Part shown: in pieces, positions 1 to 10,358 of the stretch | Layout: every line of letters starts with the position of its first letter | Position numbering within the stretch: the stretch's first letter is position 1 | Assembly (NCBI GenBank): GCA_048213135.1 | Contig: PS015067.1 | Location: 58,289 to 84,178, forward strand | DNA: 25,890 nt | Direction: 5' to 3' | Source: Reclinomonas americana ATCC 50394 | Lineage: Eukaryota > Jakobida > Jakobea > Jakobida | Translations under genes and position numbers: made by a program | The notes under the pieces: generated by a model | The model's database searches: none | The model's input: only the letters and a program-made list of their open reading frames with translations | What the model was told of the DNA's origin: nothing

Positions 1-299
1 CTGTGATACAGCGGCTCTGCTGACGGAGAAGCGTGGAATGTTGGAACAAGTGGCGCACTTGCTGATGGACAAGGAAATCATCAATCAAGACGACCTTGTG
101 CGCATTCTTGGCGACCGCCCCGGTGGCTACGGTCCGCATGCCGAGTACTCGGCGCCCACTATCAAGCCCACCGGCGATGGCGGTACGTTTGGCTCGTGCG
201 TGCACGCACACACGCTCTCTCCTGTCACAAGCTCACTCTGGCTGCGCAGTCACCGATGGTGACGACACGTCTGGGCGACCGCGTCCAAGTGTGGCATGA
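1..299 (+). CDS. AFG3-like mitochondrial m-AAA protease, C-terminal end (partial)
   Basis: Only the last two exons are present: 1-182 (entered from the left edge, codons starting at position 2) and 250-299, joined across an intron at 183-249 (donor GTACGT, acceptor GCGCAG). The stop is TGA at 297-299. The visible protein includes KEIINQDDLVRILGDRP, preceded by a helical segment with VAHLLMDKE. This matches the C-terminal end of the M41 peptidase domain of AFG3/paraplegin m-AAA proteases, where a similar helix leads into an LLGxRPF-like motif. Family members are hexameric zinc AAA+ proteases of the mitochondrial inner membrane that degrade misfolded membrane proteins and process some precursors. 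The ATPase module and the HExxH site lie outside the window. The tail after the motif is short and polar. An i-AAA (YME1) or plastid FtsH is a less likely alternative. Confidence 0.8.
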
Positions 300-449
300 T
301 GGCGATCGATCCAGTGCCGATCATGCAGCACATTCGCGTGTGTGTTAAGTGTGTACAAGTCCATAAAATCTCCTCTTGTGTAGCGCACGTGCAACGAAAA
401 AGGGAGTCTACAATTGTTGTCTCAGAACCCACTGACTGTGCACGTCTCC
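300..449. other. Convergent 3' intergenic spacer
   Basis: The spacer is 150 bp between the protease stop (299) and the PDI stop (450). It presumably holds both 3' UTRs. I see no gene or clear motif. Confidence 0.6.
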
Positions 450-2516
450 TTACTCGTCGTCCTCCTGCTCTTCGTCCTCCTCCCCCTCCTCCTCCTCCTC
501 CTCCTCGTCTGCAACAGTTTACGGTCAGTGAGCAACAACATCGCACTCTCACTGCACCTCAAAGCGCATACGCACCTGCTTCCTCCTCCTCCTCCTCCGC
601 TTCCTCCTCCTCCTTCTTCTCCTCCTCCTCCTCCTCCTCCTCAGCCGGTGGTGCCGCCTCACGGGCGGCTTGGCGCTTCGCAATCTCCAGCTTCAGACGA
701 GCGGCACGCGACAATGGCTCTTCCTCGCCCGACTCCTCGTCGTTGTCTCCCGTGTCGGCAATCACCAGGCCACCGGCGACCGGCGCCGCAGCAGACGCAG
801 GCTTCTCCGTCGTCTTCACCTCCTCCTTCTTGGCGGCCGGAGCGGCGGGCTTGCTCTCCACCACCTTCTCCTTCACCTCCTCCACCACCTCTTCCTCTTC
901 CTCCTCCGCCTCCTCCTTCGCCTGAGGCTGCTCCTCGGTCGTGTCCTTGGTGGCCTCCGAGAACGTGCGCAAAATGTTGATGCGGCGAGCAAACTCGTCG
1001 GCCTTGCTGCCTCCCACGTTGCCGGAGGTCACAATGCGCTGCAGGCGCGACATCTCGTTGGCGATGTAGTCGGTGCCCTTCTCAGCCACACGCTCGGCGA
1101 ACCGGACGTACATCTCGGCAGACCTGCGAGCGAGGGTCAGATATCTTATGTTCGCTGAACGGGCGATCGTGAAGACGCAACTCCTTGGCGTCGCCGGCAG
1201 CCTTGGAGACGGCGGACTTGAGCGAGCTGAGGTTGTTGCGCGCGTCCTTCACAAAGCCCTTGATTGCCGAGAACAGCGACGGTACCACACCGGCGGTCTC
1301 CTTGAGCGAGCCGTCCAGGTTGCGTTGAGTGCCGCAGCGCTCGTTGAGGAATTCCACAAAGGCGGTGGGTGTGCGGCCGGCCGTGTACGACTCGCCGTCC
1401 TTGTTGTCCTTCGGGAAGAACATGATGGTGGGGAAGCCCTTGACGTCAAACTTCTCCGCCAGCTCGCGATGCTTGTCGGCCTCCACATTCGCCACAACGC
1501 AGTTCGGCTCGTTGCGGAACGCCTGTGCCACCTTTTCGTAGTCCGGCGCCAGACGCTTGCAGTGACCGCACCTGTTCTCTCGGGTTTAGCGGCCGAGCGC
1601 TTTGGATAAGAATATGTGCATGACACACACGCGTACCATGGAGCAAAGAACTCCACCAGCACGTTCTTGTTCGGGTCGCGCACAATCTTGTCAAAGTTGC
1701 TCGGCTCCAGCTCCGTCACATACGAGGGCTGGCGCACAATGCGCAGGCTGGTGCCTGTGAGCGTGTCAATAAAACACGATCACAGCGACAGAACACATAC
1801 ACACACACACACACACACACCCGCACACACGAACCAGCGCGCGAGTTGAGCCAGCTCAGCAAGTCGTCGGCACTGCGACCGCCCTTGTACCTGCGGAAAA
1901 TAACAAAGTGAGTCTTGGTGAGCCAGTGTTCGTGGTGGCGCTGGTTTGACGCAACTCTTCCGGCTCCGTGGAACCCTTCGGGAACCTGCATTCCACCATG
2001 AGTGCGCGCAGACGGCAAAGGCGAGCGCAAACAAGGGAAAGAGAACGAGATAGAGAGAAAGGAAAGAAATCTTCGCCACACAAAAAGCCCACACAAGATC
2101 GACTCCTCCGAGTGCAGACGGAACAGGTGGCGTTTCTCCAAGCAGCTCTCTCTCACACTACAACACTCACCACTTGATCGTGGGGAAGCCCGACACGTCA
2201 AAACGCTTGCCCAAATCACGATGCTCGTCGGCATTGACCTTGCCAACAATCACACCCTGTCCGGCCGCACCCGCACGCACAATCGCGTCGCCAACCTCGC
2301 GCAACGCCTGCACAGAACATCAGACACAGAAAGAGAGACAGGGGAGAGGGAGAGAAGGGACGGAGAAAAAGGTGATTGCAGACCCCGAGTTGTCTCTCAC
2401 ATAAGCAAGACAGACAGACAGACAGTGAGAGAGAGAGAGAGGAGGGAGGGAGAGACAGGCACAGAGAGAAAGAGAGGCGAAGGGACGGAGAAAAGGTGAT
2501 TGTACTACGTTGTCTC

Positions 2517-2606
<90 letters not shown>

Positions 2607-3084
2607 TACACACACACACACAAACGCAACTCCTTCCAGAGCCTTGCAGTGACCACACCACGGAGCATAAAACTGGGGCCAGAGAAGAAGAATCGTCAGT
2701 CGCTCATTCACTCCCTCTCTCCAACACACACACATTAGTGTGTCTCTCTCTTCTCCATCACCGCCACGTCACGCACCTCAACCAACGCAGGTCGGCTTCC
2801 GTCGACAATGCTGTCAAAGTTGTCGGGAGTCAAGTCGGTGATGCCAGGCAGCGGGTCGGCCGGGTCCTGCACAGTGCCACGAGACACAGAGACAAAAGTG
2901 AGTGAGAGAGACAAGAGCATCATGACGTCGACAACGAGTGCGTGTGTGTTGAGTGCAAGCGCGACATTTTCCTCCTGTTCTCTCTCTCTCTCTTTGCTCC
3001 CTCACGCGGGCGAGACGCAACAGCCGACACCACAGCAGCCAGGCAGGCAATGGCCACCAGCACGACAAACAGCACTGCGCGCAT
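450..3084 (-). CDS. Protein disulfide isomerase, two thioredoxin domains plus ERp29-type D domain and acidic tail
   Basis: Ten exons: 3084-3022, 2866-2777, 2672-2631, 2307-2171, 1985-1956, 1890-1835, 1754-1637, 1571-1182, 1123-576, 508-450. They sum to 1533 nt, giving 510 residues. Residues 1-21 form a hydrophobic signal peptide (MRAVLFVVLVAIACLAAVV). The first thioredoxin domain has FYAPWCGHC (CGHC at 57-60) and cis-Pro motif GFPTIKW. The second has FFAPWCGHC (CGHC at 180-183) and GFPTIMFF. Residues from about 265 to 375 match the helical ERp29 C-terminal (D) domain, including EKGTDYIANEMSRLQRIV. After about residue 390 comes a Glu-rich tail. Known: PDIs form and rearrange disulfides in the ER lumen, and this two-Trx plus D layout is typical of Dictyostelium PDI1 and plant PDIL2. 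The C-terminus is EQEDDE, with no KDEL or HDEL. The start lies 37 bp from the stop of the upstream gene on the same strand. Confidence 0.92.
1796..1820. repeat. Short (CA)n microsatellite in PDI intron
   Basis: About 12 CA units inside intron 1755-1834 of the PDI gene. Confidence 0.9.
2513..2604. repeat. (CT)n microsatellite inside PDI intron
   Basis: Nearly pure CT repeat of about 90 bp inside the 323-bp intron 2308-2630. On the gene's strand it reads (GA)n. GA-rich sequence extends over 2330-2500, so this is the largest PDI intron because of simple-repeat expansion. Confidence 0.95.
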
Positions 3085-3121
3085 CCTGATCAAAAAACAA
3101 AAAAGGGAATGAGGGGAATTT

Positions 3122-6100
3122 TCATTCGTCTTCTTCTCCTTCTTCCGATGCGCGATTTCGTTTTGTCGGCGGCATCTCATCGACGGCCACTGGACTTCCG
3201 GGCCGTTTGCTGCCGACTGATGGTAGTGGCGGTGCAAACGAAGGCAGCGCGACGGAGTCTGCAGATGGCACAAAGGACGGCAATCGGAAGGTGCCGGCTG
3301 GAGGCTCGTACGATGCAGCTGCTGCTGCTGCTGCTGGAGGTGCTGGTGGTGGTGGTGGTGGTGGTGGAGGCACGTATGCTGAATATACAACTGGGTTTGA
3401 CGACGGTGATCGCGGTGGTGCGTCGCGCGAGGCCTGCACGACGAGACGCGTAAAGTCCTCGGGCCGGATGCGCTCCGCTGTGGACTCCAGCACCCGATAA
3501 ATGTGCTGAGGCATGTCCGGCTGCGCAGTTCATGGTCAGCAACAAGCAACCGCACCCTTCCAATCGGCGAGCACCACGCAACGTGATTGATCCACGAGGG
3601 CGCCTGCCTCTCGCACCGGAATTCGCCCGTGCCGGTATCGTAGGAGAACTCGAAAATCACCGAGCCGCCCGACTCGGCCGCCATAATGTCTCGCGCACGC
3701 CTCGCCAGTTTCGTCAGTCGGTACGTTTGTGGGCCTGTCTCGGTCTGGTAGTGCAGCTGGTACATGAATTCCGTCTGCAATCGAGACGAGTGGTGAGCAA
3801 AACACAAAAAAAACATCGATCTTTTTTCCCGAGAGGCCTGCTCAACTTCGGAAGGGGTGACCGCAAAGCACAGCGTCCGATTGCGCGGCCATTTCCACTC
3901 CAAAACACCCTTGGTGCGATCCACGAGACCGTGAGAGACCGGCGCCACGCAATCCTCCCGCCTCAGCAGCACCGACTGCGACGTGAATTGAGCATGCCAT
4001 TGGTTTCACGCACAACGCGCACAGACATGCACGCCCAACCTGCACGCGCACAGACAGCTCCGGCTCATCCTCAATGTACCCGGTCACCACATTGGTGTTC
4101 AATTCGCCCGTGGTATCACGCTTCACCGCCCGCATCAACTCCTCCAGCGAATCGTCCGTGGTCGACAGCAGCTTCTTGAACCGCAACCGGAAGCCGTGCG
4201 CCATCAACGATTGCAGAGAGAATGGCGTGTTGTCCATGGGTGGCTTGGCCGGCTGTCCGGGGCGCGGTGGGAACAACTGACGCACGCACGCACACACCGG
4301 TCAGAAGTGGGAGTGGGGAATAACAACCATACAAGCGCGCTGATACCTTTTCAATCTCCTCCACAATCGGCCGCAGATATTCGCGGGCCTTGCGTATCCG
4401 CTCGCTGTACGCGGGTTCGCTGACAGCCAAAACTTCGTCACGCAGCAGCAGCACATCGTCGAGCTGGAGGCACACCAACATGCGTGTGGGCGATCAACAA
4501 ACACCGCACAGACTGAACGGCCGACTCACCAAGAACACCCACACCCCGGCCGTCGTGTCTTGCGTTATTTGGCCAGTGATGAGTGTGTTATTCAGCAGCT
4601 TGCACACGGCCCAGTTCCAGAAACGCGCACGCAGAATACGCCGGTTCGGCAGCACAAGGAACGCCTGGTTGTGACAGACACAGATGTGGCACGACAGTCC
4701 ATCGGCTCCGATCGTCGCCGTGTAAGCGTCTGCGTGCACCCGATCCCCGTCAGCTACTGGCAGCAAGGAGGAACTCACACACAAAAAATGACGCACGTGA
4801 AGAGAGATAGTTCGAGCAGACTTTGGTAAAGGTGACGGGGTCGGCGAATGCCGGCGCGCGCATTGTCAGCACCGACACTTCGTCCGGGCCAAACGAACTG
4901 CAGCGGCGAAGAATGAGAAAGTGTACCCGCGCACAACCAGCGCAGAGCACCAGCGGAAAAGCAACCGACCCGACGGGCATGTGGGCCGGATACTCGCGAA
5001 CCAGCATGTCGATCAGTTCCGAGAACGCCCGGTAGCACTGTTCGGTGGCATCAGCACAACAGCGACCGATCAAACAATGCACAATCAATTCTTCTCTCTC
5101 TCTCTTTTCCCACTCACATGTTGATACACGGGATGATGCTCTTGCATCGCCAGCAAGTGACCCGGTGCGTTGCTCATGATTTGCCGATCTTCGATCTCCG
5201 CCTGCACACAGCATGTCAGCGAGTGCGTGTGAGAAAGAGAAGGAGCGAGACTCGACAACAAGCCACGCACGTCTTCCACTGGAACATCCCATCGCAGCAA
5301 GCATCGCAGTCGCACGTACTCTTGATCGGCCGGTGGAATTGACCTGTGTGGTGTGCGGAGGAGGAGGAACGGATCAGTGCTTGCTTGGCATTGCGACTGG
5401 AGAAGCGATCGGTCATGAACGCAACGGATTGCGGACGTATCGCACTGCCTCCTTCAAGTACACGATTTGCCGACGTGCAAACTCTGCGCTCCGCACCGCA
5501 CGTGATGAGCAACGCGTTCACGGAGAGAGAAACGAACAATTGACACTTAACTCTCATTCTGCTGGCGGACATACTTGCAAAAAGCCTCATCCTGCTGAAT
5601 CATTTCGGGCGGAAAGATGTGCTGTATATCGGTGCCCGTGCTCTCCACCTCTCCCAGGCGCTCGTTCACGCGCAACAAGTAGTCGCTGACTGCGGGAAGA
5701 CGCTCCCGCAATCCAACGCCGACCACGTAGCGCTCCGAGTTGGCCGGACGACTGGTCACTGGCTTCACGAGAGCGATGCGATCGAACGCATGGTACAGGG
5801 CAAAGACGACACCCACGGTGAAATGCGTGTACGTGTCAAAGAGCTTCAATGCAAAGCATCCGCCTGGTACTATACGGTGAGGAACCGCATCGCATCGTGG
5901 CGGGTGACACATGCGACAATGGTACCTTTCCGCAGCAACCGCAATGCCAGTGTGGCCTGACAGAGCACGAGTCGCTTCATCAACACCTCCTGATTGTTTT
6001 CGTCGCCCTCGACACTGCTACCCTGTTCCCGGCACGATACAGTCAGCCAATCAATCACCCAGTCATTGCTCTCGGTACAGGGAAGACACAAAACTCCATC

Positions 6101-8094
6101 GCCCGTCACCAGCGCCACACCGCGGCCGTTGGTCTCCTGCGCCACATGTGCCGCAAATGCCAACATGTTCTCGTTCTTGTAAATGTCGCCCGTGTCGTCG
6201 ACGCCGTAGTGCGGCACGAAGACGCCATTGAAGGGTCGTGCATCCCGTCGGAACTTGTGCAACTTGAAATCACAATCACCTGGCCACGCACTGTGTGTGT
6301 GAGTACTCTGGCGATGGTGGTGACAACAACAGCAGCAGCTCCGCACCGCGCAGCGTAAAACCGAATCCGCGACTCCGTTNNNNNNNNNNNNNNNNNNNNN
6401 NNNNNNNNNNNNNNNNNNNNNNNNNNNNNNNNNNNNNNNNNNNNNNNNNNNNNNNNNNNNNNNNNNNNNNNNNNNNNNNNNNNNNNNNNNNNNNNNNNNN
6501 NNNNNNNNNNNNNNNNNNNNNNNNNNNNNNNNNNNNNNNNNNNNNNNNNNNNGCGGTGTCATGCGCCAGATGAGGTACTCGGAGAAGCCACCGGGTCCCG
6601 CACAAATGTCGGCCCACCACAGACAACCACCCTGCGCCAGCAGTGGAGTGAGTGCCATCACCTCCATTCGCAAAAGCGGTACGCTGCATGTATGCAACAC
6701 ACACCTCTTCGTTGACTTGGCGTGGCAACGTACGAGTGAACGAGTACATGCGATCCAGGTTGGCCATTTTGAGGGCGGCACGATTAATAAAGATGGCCCT
6801 CCCGATGGACTCCCACGGATTGCTGAGGCGACGGCCCTCCATGAACCGCTGCTTGTCAATGCCATCCAACTCGGACTGCACAATCGCCCCTGGTCAGCAT
6901 CCAGAAAAGAGACAGAGAGAAGGAACGAGTGTGTGCACTGCTTGCCTTCCAGCGATTCACTTGTCGCACCACCTCCGCATCGCAAAAGCCATTCCAGTCC
7001 ACAGGTGTGTCAAGCTGTGCAAGCTGAGTCAGACAGCTGCCTGCCTGCCTGAAAACGAGACCAGCACACAACAAGCGCAACTGGCACAAGGAGGAGCTCA
7101 GCATGCGTGGCCACCAGACTCCGCACAGCGTCGGGACACGAAATCTGCAGAATCTCCTCCTGTCGCCCGNNNNNNNNNNNNNNNNNNNNNNNNNNNNNNN
7201 NNNNNNNNNNNNNNNNNNNNNNNNNNNNNNNNNNNNNNNNNNNNNNNNNNNNNNNNNNNNNNNNNNNNNNNNNNNNNNNNNNNNNNNNNNNNNNNNNNNN
7301 NNNNNNNNNNNNNNNNNNNNNNNNNNNNNNNNNNNNNNNNNNNNNNNNNNNNNNNNNNNNNNNNNNNNNNNNNNNNNNNNNNNNNNNNNNNNNNNNNNNN
7401 NNNNNNNNNNNNNNNNNNNNNNNNNNNNNNNNNNNNNNNNNNNNNNNNNNNNNNNNNNNNNNNNNNNNNNNNNNNNNNNNNNNNNNNNNNNNNNNNNNNN
7501 NNNNNNNNNNNNNNNNNNNNNNNNNNNNNNNNNNNNNNNNNNNNNNNNNNNNNNNNNNNNNNNNNNNNNNNNNNNNNNNNNNNNNNNNNNNNNNNNNNNN
7601 NNNNNNNNNNNNNNNNNNNNNNNNNNNNNNNNNNNNNNNNNNNNNCCAGCCGAGTATGATGAGCGCAAGCCACACAACACTCTGCAGCACAACAATTACA
7701 ACAGCACATGCCTTGATCTCAATGTTTTCGCGCTCTTGCGCCGGTGAGCGCGCCGAACTCGCAAATGCAGCATCGGTCTCCACCGCCTCCGCAGCCGCCG
7801 TCGATGCACTGAAGCCGAGACCTGCAGCACACTCAGTCTCCCATGCACACACACACACACTCTCTCACATGCACTCACCTGCTCTTCCCTGCCCGGCATT
7901 CGTCTCAATCACTTTGCCCAGCTTCGACGGGTCAAAGTTGCCCTGCAACAGGAAAATGCGCGCCAAACCCCGTTCATTATCACTGCATGCGTCTCTCTCT
8001 CTTTCTTTCTCTCTCTGTGCGAGTACGCAACAAGCAGACGCCATGCACGACTGGAGCCCACAGAGCCACTGCCGCTGGCCTCGCTCCCGTCCAT
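3122..8094 (-). CDS. CMTR1-like cap-specific mRNA (nucleoside-2'-O-)methyltransferase with degenerate guanylyltransferase-like domain
   Basis: Exons: 8094-8032, 7942-7879, 7821 into the gap, gap to 7082, 7014-6946, 6875-6705, 6661 into the gap, gap to 6347, 6279-6095, 6022-5926, 5863-5552, 5483-5426, 5343-5271, 5201-5118, 5037-4970, 4897-4797, 4756-4530, 4463-4347, 4276-4040, 3975-3847, 3774-3583, 3520-3122. Order of parts: a short G-patch-like start (AGLGF); the RrmJ/FtsJ methyltransferase domain with RAALKMANLD, the SAM site ADICAGPGGFSEYLIWRM, VTGDG, FALKLFD and KPVTSRPANSERYVV; then a guanylyltransferase-like domain (IGADGLSCH, TLITGQIT, GVLEWKWP); then a Pro/Ala-rich tail with basic KRPGSP and TKRNR clusters. 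Known: CMTR1 methylates the first transcribed nucleotide of capped mRNA in the nucleus, using a K-D-K triad. All three residues are present. The guanylyltransferase lysine is replaced by Gly. I see no WW domain. Exon 3 downstream of about 7700 is unresolved because of the gap. Confidence 0.88.
6380..6552. other. Assembly gap (N) inside CMTR1-like gene
   Basis: 173 undetermined bases between the SAM-binding exon and the exon encoding GFGFTLRG. In related proteins these segments are close together, so the true missing sequence may be mostly intron. Confidence 0.95.
6876..6945 (-). other. Probable GC-AG intron in CMTR1-like gene
   Basis: The minus-strand exon ends in AAG and is followed by GCAAGC, the classical GC-donor context. 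The acceptor is GTGCAG. Joining gives NRWK then SELDGID in phase 0, which matches the expected CMTR1 segment. The nearby GT (GTGCAC) would shift the frame. Confidence 0.75.
7170..7645. other. Assembly gap (N) inside CMTR1-like gene
   Basis: 476 undetermined bases between the G-patch-proximal exon 3 and the exon encoding EEILQISCPDAVRSL. The end of exon 3 and the start of the next exon cannot be placed. Confidence 0.95.
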
Positions 8095-8374
8095 GAGAAG
8101 TAAAGGGACAGTGATGCACCAGCGAGCCTTTGTCCGTCCTCTTTTTGTCATAACACCAACAAAGGTCTGTCTCCCGCTAGCACCATCGTCCCTCCCTGCA
8201 CATCTCCCTCTCCTCTGCATCATCCCCGCCATCACGGCATACCCGTCTGCCCTCCTTTTTGTGTGTGTGTTTTTGTGTTTCTGCGCGTGTGTTTGGCCAT
8301 GATGTGAATGTGCACATAGCCTCACACGCACGCGCGCCCCCTTCCCTCTCCTTCTGTCGCCTGCCTGCAGCTCG
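8095..8374. promoter_or_regulatory. Divergent intergenic region, CMTR1-like / NOP53
   Basis: 280 bp separate the two divergent start codons, so both promoters must lie here or in the first exons. The sequence is pyrimidine- and GT-rich, with no recognisable TATA box. An AG at 8369-8370 just before the NOP53 ATG could be an acceptor of a 5' UTR intron. Confidence 0.5.
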
Positions 8375-10150
8375 ATGGTGAAGCGGAAGAAGGCGTCACA
8401 GAAGAAGCGGACCGACTTGCGCGTCAAGGACGTGCTGAGCCGGTTGCCGGAGCATGAGGCGCGAGAGGCGGCACTGACAGCTGCACGCACGCTGGCCGAC
8501 TCGGCGCTCTTCACCGTGTCGAAGAAGCCACCAAAGGTGAAGCACAGTGTGGACGACTTGATCGAGGAGGACGAGGATGGGCGACCGATGATCAATGGTC
8601 AGTGTGTGTGTTCAGATTGCACAAGATTGTGTGCTGACTGACTGACTGTCTCGGTGTGGTGACAGGCAAGGTGGTGCGGTCGGCGGCCAAGGCGCGCCGG
8701 TTGGCCATGGCCGAGAGAATACGTGCGCAGCGCGAGGCGCGACTGAATTCACACTCGGATCAGTCGATTCCTGCCGTGCCGCCGGTCAGGGACACACTGG
8801 CGGCGGTGAAGAAGCACCGTGAGCAGGTGCAGGAGAAGGCGCGTCTGCTGCGGAAACGACGACGTGGCGAGAAGGAGGAGGAGGAGGATGGCGACGAAAG
8901 AGTGGATGACTCGAGCGAGGGGGAGAAGCGCTACGTGATTGAGTCGTCGTCGGACGACGATGATTACTACGGGCGGGAGCCACAGTGGAAGAAGATGCGG
9001 AGGGAGTTGGTGAAGAAGATCCCGCGCCGGCTGACACAACGGCCTGTGACGGAGGATGTGTGGGAGGCGGGCAAGAATGCTGCTCCGGAGCTGGGATACG
9101 GACTGAAGCCGCAGCCAGATGTGGATCTCTCGTTGGTCGCCATTCCTGCGTCGATTGTGCCGCCCAAGAAGCGGCCACACAGCATGGAGACGTACAAGCC
9201 GAGCTATCGGAAAGCCACACCAGTGCCGGACCCGGCGCAGTCGTACAACCCGGTGCCGATCGACCACAAGAAGCTTCTCGACCATGTGTACAAGCGTGAG
9301 CTCGGACGCCAACGCAAGGAGAGGAAATACGAAAAGATTCTGGCACGGGTGCGTCTCTCTCATTTGTTGAGTCGCACGCTGATGGTGGTGGGTTGCTGAG
9401 AAACAATCGTGTGTCTGGTGTGCACAGCCCAAGGGATTCGAGGATGTCGAGGCGAACGATGCCGTGGCCGGAATGCTCATCGATCAGGCCTACGAAGAGC
9501 AGCCGGAGCTGTACGAGGAGCTGGTTCGCGCCCCCCTCCACACACGCACACACAAAACTGCCTCGTTTTTTTCACGCTCATTGTGCATTTCTTGTTTTCG
9601 TGGCAGTCAGCTCCGACGGGCGCCGAGCCGCTGGTTCTCAAGCCGACCGAGAAGAAGACCAAGGCGCAGCGCAACCGCGAACAGCGACACAAGGAACGCT
9701 TGCTGGAGGAGCAGGCGCGCAGAGAGAAGAAGCGAGCCGAATCTACCATGCCCGCCGTCAAGACAATTGCGAGGGAGGTCGACCAGGAACTCAGCAAGGC
9801 GAAGCAGATTCTCGAGAAACGGCGCCGTCGTCGCGAGGCATTCGAACGAGTACGCATCAAGATCCTCGGCAGTGGACGATATGTGCGCGACGACCCCGCA
9901 TACTTGCTGCCAGAGCAGCTGGCAGCCTCACTCCGCCAGACCCCCGTCAGTGTGCGTGACGAAAAAGTGATGCAGAGGGAGGAAAAAACTATTGTGCTGA
10001 CTGATTGATTTTTTCATGCAGACGGTGGGCGCGACGCTACTCAAGGAGCGCTACAGCAGCTTCATGGAGCGCAATATGGTGGCACCGAGGGGCACCAAGA
10101 GGCAGAAGAAGAAGAAGCACCGTTTCCGCTACTCGGAAAGACCCGAATGA
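8375..10150 (+). CDS. NOP53: Ribosome biogenesis protein NOP53 (GLTSCR2/PICT1 family)
   Basis: Five exons: 8375-8597, 8666-9348, 9428-9523, 9607-9945, 10022-10150. They total 1470 nt (489 residues), and the stop TGA is at 10148-10150. The N-terminus is very basic (MVKRKKASQKKR), typical of nucleolar proteins. The middle carries EDVWEAG and the family signature DPAQSYNPVPIDHKKLL. The C-terminus has LLPEQLAASLR and LLKERYSSFMERNMVAPRG followed by KRQKKKKHRFRY, the conserved Nop53 end. An acidic and Ser-rich stretch lies at about residues 165-195 and coiled-coil-like basic helices in exon 4. Known: NOP53 is a late pre-60S factor that helps recruit the nuclear exosome helicase Mtr4 for 5.8S rRNA 3' processing. 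For the exon 4 donor I chose GTCAGT at 9946, because using GTGCGT six bases later would add two residues to a conserved block. Confidence 0.9.
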
Positions 10151-10358
10151 ATGCATGTCGACGCGTCGACATCACCAATGCGCAAAATTGAACGCATGCA
10201 GTCAAAAACACGACATTTGACCCCCGCCCATTCCTTTTTCCTTTACACGCGTGTGGAGCCGTTGTTAACCACTGCACCAAAGAAAAGTTACGCGTGTTAT
10301 CTGCAAACCACCTTTTGCACTCACACTGACACTCACACTCACTCAGCTCCCAAGAAGA

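Noticed and set aside
450-470. Possible KDEL-like ER signal at the PDI C-terminus
   Set aside because: The in-frame end is EQEDDE then stop. No reading that keeps the splice phase gives xDEL.
296-980. Two long plus-strand reading frames rich in Ser or Pro
   Set aside because: They are antisense shadows of the Glu-rich tail of the PDI gene, whose minus-strand frame is backed by the D-domain match and splice sites.
6662-6704. Alternative 19-20 bp intron at the CMTR1 SAM-domain junction
   Set aside because: It would preserve frame but is shorter than spliceosomal introns usually allow. The 43-bp option keeps the frame too.
7646-7700. Hydrophobic stretch in CMTR1-like exon 3 as a transmembrane helix
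   Set aside because: The frame probably runs into an intron hidden by the gap. A membrane segment is not expected in a nuclear methyltransferase.
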